In this document: positions 6,921 to 12,608 of the stretch, piece by piece | Layout of the letters: each line of letters starts with the position of its first letter | Position numbering within the stretch: the stretch's first letter is position 1 | NCBI GenBank assembly: GCA_023313575.1 | Contig: JAJTTP010000065.1 | Coordinates: 1 to 12,608, forward strand | Direction of reading: 5' to 3' | Length of the DNA: 12,608 nt | DNA from: Eutypella sp. D-1 | Lineage: Eukaryota; Ascomycota; Sordariomycetes; Xylariales; Diatrypaceae | Notes under the pieces: generated by a model | Told to the model about the DNA's origin: nothing | Databases searched by the model: none | The model's input: only the letters and a program-made list of their open reading frames with translations | Made by a program: the position numbers and the translations under genes

Positions 6921-6931
6921 AAGTGGTTATG

Positions 6932-7536
6932 CGAGTAACCCTATAGGTGTATCAGGTAATTATGACAGATTACCTTTTGCTCCTTATTTCTTATTTAAAG
7001 ATTTAATAACAATCTTTATGTTTATATTTGTGTTAAGTTTATTTGTGTTCTTTATGCCTAATTACCTGGGTGATTCAGAGAACTACATTATGGCTAATCC
7101 AATGCAAACACCGCCTGCTATTGTTCCTGAATGATATTTATTACCTTTCTATGCTATATTAAGATCTATTCCTAATAAACTATTAGGTGTTATTGCTATG
7201 TTCAGTGCGATATTAGCTATAATGTTATTACCTATTACAGATTTTGGTAGATCAAAAGGTTGACAATTTAGACCTTTAAGTAAGATAGTTTTCTTTGTTT
7301 TTGTAGCTAATTTCTTAGTTTTAATGCAATTAGGTGCTAAACATGTAGAATCACCATTTATAGAATTTGGACAAATAAGTACTATTTTATACTTCGCTCA
7401 ATTTGTATTTATAGTTCCTTTTGTAAGTCTACTAGAAAATACTTTCAGAGATTTATCTTCTTTAGATAAATGATTAGAGTTCAAGATAGATTCATACTTC
7501 CAGTTTGAAAACTTGAGGTTTTTTTTTATTTATTAG
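6932..7536 (+). CDS. cob: cob 3' exon, cytochrome b C-terminal half
   Basis: This exon completes the Ser codon and reads [19 protein letters not shown] through the last membrane helices, including the conserved [16 protein letters not shown], with the Trp as TGA at 7132. Hydrophobic segments follow in the expected order ([63 protein letters not shown]). The family usually ends soon after LENT. Here about 28 more residues follow, reading through a TGA at 7471 and a nine-T tract (7519-7527) to TAG 7534-7536. Frame 0 is open across this tract and leads into the downstream acidic gene, so one miscounted T would change the C-terminus. If TGA 7471 were a stop, the protein would end at SSLDK. Confidence 0.93.
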
Positions 7537-7568
7537 AGTCTAAGGTTTTTGGAAAAGTATGGAATTTT

Positions 7569-8006
7569 ATGGTTAATCTTTTAATAATAATATTTCTATG
7601 TTCTCTTTTATTTATTTCTACAGCTTTTGCTGAAAGTCCTTCCGATTCTGATGACGAAATGGGTGATTTTGATGAAGATAGCGATTCTGATGTAAGTAGT
7701 AATTCTGATCAAGATAGCGAAGATGATGATAGAAGTAGCCAAAGGGGTAATTCTGATCCAGATAGGGAAGATGCTGCAAGTGATATTTCTGAACAAGAAA
7801 GCGATGATGATGGTAGAAGTAGTGTTGGTATGTCAGATGATCTTTGATCAGGAGAACCTAGAGAATTAAGTACTACAACTATAAGAAGTTTTATAAATAA
7901 TATAGATGATCTTATACCTGATTTAGATACTGATGAAGAAGTGCAAGAGTGAAACCAGCGTAAGTCAGATTTAGAAGATGAGTTATCTAGAAGAAATGAT
8001 AAATAA
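7569..8006 (+). CDS. Predicted secreted/anchored Asp-Ser-rich acidic protein (unrecognised)
   Basis: 145 residues from ATG 7569 to TAA 8004-8006, using TGA as Trp at 7845 and 7950, so it is adapted to code 4. The N-terminus MVNLLIIIFLCSLLFISTAFA followed by ES looks like a signal peptide or a single membrane anchor with an A-F-A cleavage-like site. Then comes about 70 residues of Asp/Ser/Glu with repeated blocks such as NSDQDSEDDDRSS and NSDPDRED ... ESDDDGRSS. A less biased tail follows (STTTIRSFINNIDDLIPDLD). The frame is actually open from ATG 7470, inside cob, so a longer form overlapping cob or a frameshifted extension of cob is possible. I recognise no family. It lies between cob and trnC, where ascomycetes usually have only spacer. 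It could be a structural acidic protein, an expressed orphan or a repeat-driven chance frame. Confidence 0.6.
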
Positions 8007-8175
8007 TATCTTTTTTAGCTTTGGCTGACCCTGAACCTAAAAAAAAACCTAAAGATAATTTCTTCATTATTTAAGGGTTATTGAATATTTTATTTTTTTA
8101 CAGCAGAGCCGATAAATATACACAACATTTTCTGGTTTTTTACTTACTATTAATTTATTTATTATAAATTAATAA
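8007..8175 (+). other. Spacer between acidic gene and trnC, with remnant frame
   Basis: There is no full gene. From 8015 to TAA 8072-8074 a short frame reads LALADPEPKKKPKDNFFII, a signal-like tip followed by a charged run. It would join an ATG at 7996 (MINNIFF) if the T run 8011-8016 had one more T. This could be a tiny gene or a relic. The 3' part is AT-rich. Confidence 0.4.
8148..8174 (+). repeat. 11-bp AT hairpin immediately upstream of trnC
   Basis: TATTAATTTAT (8148-8158) and ATAAATTAATA (8164-8174) are perfect inverted repeats with a 5-nt loop, ending one base before the tRNA. A role in transcript processing or termination is possible but inferred only from position. Confidence 0.6.
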
Positions 8176-8246
8176 AGATTATGATGTAGTAGGTCTACAC
8201 TTTGATTGCAGATCTTAAGTATGAGGTTCGATTCCTCCATAATCTT
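8176..8246 (+). tRNA. trnC: tRNA-Cys (anticodon GCA)
   Basis: The acceptor stem AGATTAT (8176-8182) / ATAATCT (8239-8245) is fully paired. The D stem is TGTA/TACA with a GTAGGTC loop. The anticodon loop TTGCAGA has U33 and GCA at 8208-8210. The T arm is GAGG-TTCGATT-CCTC. Its place between cob and cox1 is as in many Sordariomycetes. Oddities: the anticodon stem TTTGA/TCTTA has two T.T mismatches, and the outer T-stem pair is T.C. The 3' CCA is not encoded, as expected for fungal mitochondria. Confidence 0.8.
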
Positions 8247-8439
8247 ATGAAATATTCGAATAATACTCTAGCTTCTTTTTATAACTATAAATTAATGAAA
8301 TACATTAATGATATACTTTTTTAATAAATTTTAATTTATTATATGAAGAAGGCTTATTCTTGTGTGTATCGTTCAGGATCTGGAGGATAGGCACATAGAT
8401 GAAGATGTGACAAATAAGGGGTTGAAATCCTCTATTAGT
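8247..8439 (+). other. trnC-cox1 spacer and cox1 leader
   Basis: It contains two AT hairpins: ATTAATG/CATTAAT (8291-8309) and AATAAATT/AATTTATT (8323-8340). From about 8344 the cox1 frame is open upstream of the chosen ATG. The stretch 8362-8424 ([20 protein letters not shown]) is richer in G and not related to anything I recognise. No convincing promoter motif was found. Confidence 0.5.
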
Positions 8440-8601
8440 ATGTGGTTTGAACGGTGGTTCTTATCTACTAATGCTAAAGATATTGGAACGTTGTATTTAA
8501 TCTTTGCACTATTTTCGGGGTTATTAGGTACAGCGTTTTCTGTACTAATCAGGATGGAGCTTAGTGGTCCAGGTGTACAGTATATTGCAGATAATCAATT
8601 A
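8440..8601 (+). CDS. cox1: cox1 exon 1, cytochrome c oxidase subunit 1 N-terminus
   Basis: 54 codons read [20 protein letters not shown] and onward through the first membrane helix to [13 protein letters not shown], unmistakable Cox1, the catalytic haem-copper subunit of complex IV. ATG 8440 is the first ATG in frame. The preceding residues KSSIS resemble the MSSIS start I recall for Neurospora Cox1, so initiation at TTG 8422 is the alternative. The exon ends at A8601 because GTGCG, the group II 5' consensus, follows and the protein resumes as Y-N-S-I-I-T at 12116. Confidence 0.95.
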
Positions 8602-11600
8602 GTGCGCCGAACGTCCGTGACTGCTTATACGGATTATTTCCTTTGTATAATCTCGGCATCAAAGTTAGGCAAGGGGGAAAGCCCTGAGCTGAACACAGCA
8701 TCTTTGCTAGAAGGAGTTTTTAGGATTAACTTAGATGTTCTAAATTATCTTCGAGCCGCTTTATCTAAGGTAAAAGTTATACTACTTGAAGTCTACTTAA
8801 AAGATGTCTATTTTATCGGACCTAGTCTTGCTAAGGATTGGACTAGACAAAATGAGTTAGGATTAGATAATTGGGTTCTAACTAAAGGACATTTTGATCG
8901 GGGTGTAGAATATACTCTTAATTTAGGGAACGGACTACCTAAGGATAAATTAGAAGGAGCAGTTAAGTGGAACTTCGGGATTGCCTACAGTCAGAGATGA
9001 TCACGGCAACGGAAGGATCATAGTACAATATATTTTTTCTCTCTGGTAAAGCATTTAGCGTTTAGAATAAATGAGAATAAATTATTTGGAAGGGTCCTAG
9101 GAAAATATGCATCTACTTATACTAAGGTTGCTGCTTTTGACAGTACAATTAAATTTAACAGCCAAAGTAAGGTTGATAAACTAAGTGCTTATGACAAAAA
9201 ACAACAAATGTTACAACTTACAAAAGTAGCCTTTAAAAAGAAAATATACACTCAACTTTATGACAAGAATCTTTATTTACTAGCTTATGATATGTTGACT
9301 GTTCAACCTTGTAAGGTAGTAATTACAGGTATAGATATATTATCCTTGAAAAACATCTTCGGATGTTCATTACTGCATCCTAATATATTTGGGAGAGAGA
9401 TAAAACTTTCGGATATTTTGGATATAATAATTAGAATAAAAGAAGGAAACTATAAATTTACAGACTTAAGTCTAAAAGGGGGACCTAAAAAGTTTACTAT
9501 TCTTAATAATTTCTCTGTAGCTAAAGATATTTTATTAATTAAAGCAATAGTCATTTTATTAGAAGCTTTTATGAGCCCTTATTTAAGTCTTTACCTCAAA
9601 GCTTTCGTCCAATTATCGATAACCCTAAGGGTAAAATAACACATTTATCCTTCCCTTCAGCAAATACTCATGAATATGCTTTAAGGGAGCTTAAGTTAAA
9701 ATTAAAAGGTGTCAAATGAATTATAAAGATAGATCTATTTAAATATTTCGAGCATATGGACTTTAACGTATTAATGTCTATTTTAGAAGAAAAATTAGAA
9801 GACAGAAGATTTACAGATTTGATAAGAAAGGCTTTAAACGCAGGTCATTTTCATTATTTTGGTGTAAAATCTGAAGTATCTGATATACCGATTAAGAACT
9901 TAAGATCTTTGTTATACCCTATACTTATTGACATCTTCTTAGAACGTGTAGATAATTATATTTCTTCTTTGGAATATCAATTCACCAAAATGTTCTCTAA
10001 AGAGATTAAATTATCTTATGTAAGAGTTGGAGATCAGTTAATTTTAGGTGTAATAGGTTCTTATTCGGATTGTGTAAATATTATGAATCTGCTTATAGAT
10101 TTCTTTAAACAAAATTTGTTTTTAGAGGTATCCAAAGAAGCTTTTGAGATTATTAACTTATCTAATACAAAGGAAGGATCATCAATAATTTTCTTAGGGG
10201 TTCGTTTATCTATTATAGATCTTAAACTTTCCTCTTTCAAAGACACAGTAACGTTTACAGCTCCTATAAATAGTATTGTATCTAAATTAACCGAAGCAGG
10301 TTTCCTGAAAGGTAGAAAATCTATACCTAAGTTAACTTGAACTCCTTTTAATAAGGATGTGATTATTTTGCTTTATCAGTCTTGGTTCCTAAGTATAATG
10401 GATTACTACGGTAAGGTAAGAAATAAATATCAGTTGGCCTCTTATTTATATAGGGTATTAAATTCTTCTTGCGCTAAACTCTTGGCTTCGAAGTATACAC
10501 TTTCTTCACAAAAAAAGGTGGAGAAAAAATATGGTAGCATACTACCACGATTGGGAGCTACGTCATCGATAACTCGAAGCCCTATAGTAAATAATGATTT
10601 AGCTCGGGTTGTCAATGGACTAGATAAAGCAAGTAAAAAAAGACTAAGTACTATGTTATATTTAGTGGAAATTAAGAGATTTGGTTCAAGCAAAGCAGCT
10701 AATGGGCGTAACGAATCTGCCTTGTCCACCGTAGTATTAGGGAAATGAGTTGAAAGTGGAAAAGCTTTTAATGTGAAAGCTTATATAGCAGGGTTTATCG
10801 ATGCGGAAGGAAACTTCTTTATAAAAGTAGTTAAAAGTTCTACTAAGAGAATTGGTTATTCGGTTCAACTTTCATTTGGCTTAATACTACATGAAAGAGA
10901 GTTAGATTTACTTAAACTAATTCAAGCGGAATTATCAGGAGTAGGTTACATTTCAGAAGGTATACCTGGGAGAGTTCATTATCAAATTTCAAGTATAAAG
11001 GATCTCGAGATATTGTTTGTTCTTTTAGATGAATTTCCTTTGTTAACTCGAAAAATGAAAAATTATCGGCTATTCAAAGAAGCGTGGCGTATGATATCTA
11101 ATAAGGAACATTTAATTAAAGAGGGTTTGATTAAAATAGTATCTCTCAAAGCAGCTTTTAATAATTCAGGTTTATCAAAAAACTACAGGAATAATTTCCT
11201 AATTTAGTGCCTCTAGCTGAAATATGTACACCAGAAGAACAAGACATAGAACGTAGTATCTATGATCCTAGTTGATTAGCTGGATTCGCAGATGGGGAGG
11301 GTTGCTTTTTTGTTCAATTGAGAAAAGCTGCTGGTTATAAGGTTGGCTATCAAGTATCTATGAAATTCCAAATAACTCAGGATATTTTAGATAAGAAGCT
11401 TTTACAAAACATAGTGGAATACTTAGGTTGTGGTTATTATAGAGAAGTAGCCAAAAATAGTGATGGTAGATTTGAAGTAGAAAGTGCCAAAGAGATATTA
11501 GCTAAAATTATTCCTTTTTTGATAAATATCCTTTATTAGGGACAAAAGCCAAAGATTGTGTCGATTTTAAACAAGTAGCTTTACTTATAGAAAAAAAGGC

Positions 11601-11676
11601 TCATTTAACTCCGGAAGGTTTAGAACAAATTAGTAAAATAAAAGCCGGGATGAATAGAGCTAGAGGTAAAGATTAA
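8602..11676 (+). CDS. Composite intron protein: degenerate RT + domain X + LAGLIDADG (frameshifted)
   Basis: Reads on from cox1 exon 1; about 1025 residues if three single-base shortfalls (near 9591, 11197, 11516) are discounted. RT-like part (about 9190-10240): [10 protein letters not shown], a [15 protein letters not shown] segment matching the RT 'DK.VQ..+...LE' block, then after the first shift SFRP and the motif A region [14 protein letters not shown], with the catalytic Asp at 9732. Motif C reads VGDQ (10026-10037) where YADD is expected, and the PQG of motif B is gone, so polymerase activity is unlikely. Domain X (about 10329-10545) is well kept: [43 protein letters not shown]. After a 75-residue linker comes a double-motif [23 protein letters not shown] (10776) and [13 protein letters not shown] (11274). 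Frame 0 is open from about 9591 to 11204, spanning RT, X and the first motif. No HNH endonuclease domain is seen. TGA 10338 and 10746 are Trp. Confidence 0.85.
10771..11676 (+). other. LAGLIDADG endonuclease segment at the C-terminus of the group II protein
   Basis: About 300 residues with two pseudo-symmetric halves. Half 1 starts [17 protein letters not shown] and runs to the [15 protein letters not shown] spacer typical of fungal LAGLIDADG_1 enzymes. Half 2 runs from [17 protein letters not shown] to [15 protein letters not shown], ending MNRARGKD and TAA 11674-11676. The first half is in one frame with domain X. The second half is split into two further frames, each restored by one extra base: near 11195-11199 (AATTTCCTAAT) and in the T run 11515-11520. 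GTG 10773 could serve as a separate start, so it may instead be a nested stand-alone gene. Length and motifs are those of a normal double-motif endonuclease. Confidence 0.85.
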
Positions 11677-12016
11677 TTTGAAGACGCTCCGCATAAATTA
11701 GTCTTATTTTGATTTGTTAAAGTAGAGTTGTAGATGTTGTAACTTTTTTGTTAAGGTTATTTTTTCTTAATATGTATATTTTTTTTTTATTATTTTTTTA
11801 TATTTTTTTTAATTCTAAAGAGACTAAACTAGTTAGTCAGTGGGCATACTAAAGGTAAGTTGGCTTTATTCTTAGATCGAAGGATGTAAGTAGCAAATTT
11901 AATTAGTATTGCCAAGGGAGGAGGAGGGTATAAAATATAAATATATAATTAATTGATAGGTACTAATATTAAGGAGAGATGTAATTACTTTAAGCACTAT
12001 GTTAGTATTTTCTGGA
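11677..12016 (+). other. Group II intron 3' part between protein gene and domain V
   Basis: No gene. It has an AT-rich, T-run-laden stretch (about 11750-11815) followed by structured intron sequence (GTGGGCATAC, GGGAGGAGGAGGG) that should be the 3' side of domain IV and flanking linkers. I did not fold it. Confidence 0.6.
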
Positions 12017-12050
12017 GAGCCGTATGAAGGGAGACTTTCACGTACGGTTC
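12017..12050 (+). ncRNA. Group II intron domain V
   Basis: 34 nt, exactly the canonical length: GAGCCGTA (12017-12024) pairs with TACGGTTC (12043-12050), with the AGC catalytic triad at 12018-12020 and the CG bulge on the 3' side (12041-12042). This is the active-site hairpin of group II ribozymes. Confidence 0.96.
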
Positions 12051-12056
12051 GGGAAA

Positions 12057-12115
12057 GGGGTAGATACTTTTACTTTACCTAATGCAAGTAAAGAGTGGTA
12101 TCTACTCTAGTTCAC
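12057..12115 (+). ncRNA. Group II intron domain VI and 3' splice site
   Basis: GTAGATAC (12060-12067) pairs with GTATCTAC (12098-12105), and TTTACTT pairs with AAGTAAA inside it. A12109 is a candidate bulged branch-point A, at about the usual distance from the intron end (AC at 12114-12115). The branch assignment is tentative because the lower stem is weak. Confidence 0.65.
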
Positions 12116-12192
12116 TACAATAGTATCATAACAGCTCATGCTATACTAATGATATTTTTATGGTTATGCCCGCTTTGATCGGAGGTTTCGGT
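12116..12192 (+). CDS. cox1: cox1 exon 2 (one base short)
   Basis: It encodes YNSIITAHAILMIFFMVMPA and then LIGGFG of Cox1, which needs 78 nt, but only 77 are present. The frame runs from TAC 12116 to ATA-TTT-TT, then must shift to read ATG-GTT-ATG. The shortfall is in the five-T run 12155-12159. A conserved essential exon should not be frameshifted, so this is a sequencing undercall, a non-functional copy, or (less likely) RNA editing or programmed frameshifting. The His of TAHA lies next to the haem/copper centre region of the family. The exon ends in T12192 before a group I-type intron. Confidence 0.9.
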
Positions 12193-12608
12193 AAAATCAA
12201 GATGAATACAGTAAAAATATATTTTAGTACAGAGTCAAATGTTAAAACAGAATCAAATTTAAGATCAAAAATAGGACCCTACCTTGCAGGATTAATAGAA
12301 GCTGACGGTTCTATAGCCGTTCATGATAAAGATTCTAATGCTAAAAAATATCGTCCTAAAATACTTGTGGTATTTAGTACAGCAGATGAACCTTTAGCTA
12401 AAAAATTAGCTTCTATAACTAATGCTGGTAAAGTTTATAATAAATACAATGCAGGTTGCGTTATTTGACATATTCAAAGAACAGAAGATGTCCTAAAAAT
12501 TCTTGATATAATTAATGGTTATATGCGTACACCTAAAATAGAAGCATTGCATCGTGCTATAAATTGATTTAATGAATTTGACAATTGCAGTATCAATTGT
12601 TTAGGTTT
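12193..12608 (+). mobile_element. Second cox1 intron (probably group I), 5' part
   Basis: It starts after ...GGFG (T12192); the next Cox1 residues (N-Y/F-L-L-P) do not appear, and an endonuclease frame continues instead to the window end. Group I is inferred from the exon-final T and the LAGLIDADG frame fused to the exon; no core is visible before the window ends. Confidence 0.8.
12193..12608 (+). CDS. LAGLIDADG homing endonuclease, N-terminal part (cox1 intron 2)
   Basis: In frame with the second part of cox1 exon 2 and open to the last base, reading TGA at 12466 and 12565 as Trp. The leader KIKMNTVKIYFSTESN is followed by motif 1 YLAGLIEADGSIAV (about 12280-12321), with conserved acidic residues, then LVVFSTADEPLAKKLASI and NKYNAGCVIW, usual for cox1-intron endonucleases. 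The second motif would lie beyond the window. Alternative start ATG 12202. It likely makes the cut that lets the intron home into intronless cox1, and may act as a maturase. Confidence 0.88.

Larger units (their letters stand above)
5999..6931 (+). mobile_element. Group I intron of cob (position ~619), complete
   Basis: This intron of 933 nt lies between A-G-S and S-N-P of cytochrome b. P1 AGGGTC / GGCCCT (5994-5999 with 6010-6015) places the 5' splice site after T5998, and the intron then ends at G6931. The alternative pair is 6000/6933. The endonuclease frame is fused to the upstream exon and the core follows it. The core matches that of intron 429. Confidence 0.88.
8602..12115 (+). mobile_element. 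Group II intron of cox1 with RT-X-LAGLIDADG protein
   Basis: A 3514-nt group II intron between ADNQL and YNSII of Cox1. The 5' end is GTGCG, the 3' end is AC, and domain V (12017-12050) is canonical with domain VI after it. The encoded protein is in frame with exon 1 and reads through domains I-III, as in fungal mitochondrial IIA introns such as yeast aI1/aI2. A candidate EBS1 TAATTG (8868-8873) is complementary to exon end CAATTA (8596-8601). Inference: splicing is probably helped by domain X of the encoded protein, while mobility may rely on the LAGLIDADG part because the RT looks dead. Confidence 0.93.

Noticed and set aside
7608..7796. - strand Ile/Arg/Thr-rich frame
   Set aside because: It is the complement of the Asp/Ser repeat region and its composition is explained by that repeat.
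7690..7830. Short regularly spaced repeats as a CRISPR-like array
   Set aside because: The repeats are imperfect, in frame and encode the acidic domain; there are no unique spacers of uniform length, and the DNA is mitochondrial.
8602..9000. Treating the stretch after cox1 exon 1 as a cox1 C-terminal extension
   Set aside because: GTGCG at 8602 and domain V at 12017-12050 show it is a group II intron; the frame is intron protein, not Cox1.
10061..10246. - strand frame of 61 codons
   Set aside because: Antisense to the RT-like segment; no independent evidence.
10442..10729. 95-codon frame on the - strand
   Set aside because: It lies opposite the domain X coding frame, which has clear homology; it has no recognisable motif of its own and is a shadow.

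Overview
This window is fungal mitochondrial DNA, most likely from a filamentous ascomycete. The reading frames are AT-rich and every conserved exon reads TGA as tryptophan (genetic code 4). All genes lie on the + strand in the order cob - trnC - cox1, which I recall as typical of Sordariomycetes. The window is dominated by introns and their homing-endonuclease or maturase genes. Translations below use code 4.

Region 1 (1-7536) is the 3' two thirds of cob. Five group I introns interrupt it: one begun before the window, four complete. They are named here 429, 437, 490, 562 and 619, by counting on S. cerevisiae COB from memory. The exons are 1070-1077 (only 8 nt), 2845-2897, 4168-4239, 5942-5998 and 6932-7536. 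Introns 437, 490, 562 and 619 carry intact LAGLIDADG reading frames. Intron 429 instead carries a GC-richer stretch with two unrecognised reading frames.

Region 2 (7537-8439) is the cob-cox1 spacer. It holds an unusual gene for a predicted secreted or membrane-tethered Asp/Ser-rich acidic protein, several AT hairpins and a tRNA-Cys with a poorly paired anticodon stem.

Region 3 (8440-12608) is the start of cox1. Exon 1 ends at ADNQL and is followed by a 3.5 kb group II intron with a 5' GTGCG end and a textbook domain V. A second, incomplete intron with a LAGLIDADG frame runs off the end. The group II intron protein is the most interesting object here. A degenerate reverse transcriptase (YADD box reads VGDQ) is followed by maturase domain X, and then, in the same continuous frame, by a two-motif LAGLIDADG endonuclease where the usual D/HNH endonuclease domains would be.

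Four places, three in the intron protein and one in the essential cox1 exon 2, each lack exactly one base, and all four can be placed in a T run. This points to homopolymer undercalling or to a non-functional copy, and it qualifies any claim about intact products. The introns are selfish elements that rely on their encoded proteins for mobility and often splicing; cob and cox1 encode core subunits of respiratory complexes III and IV.
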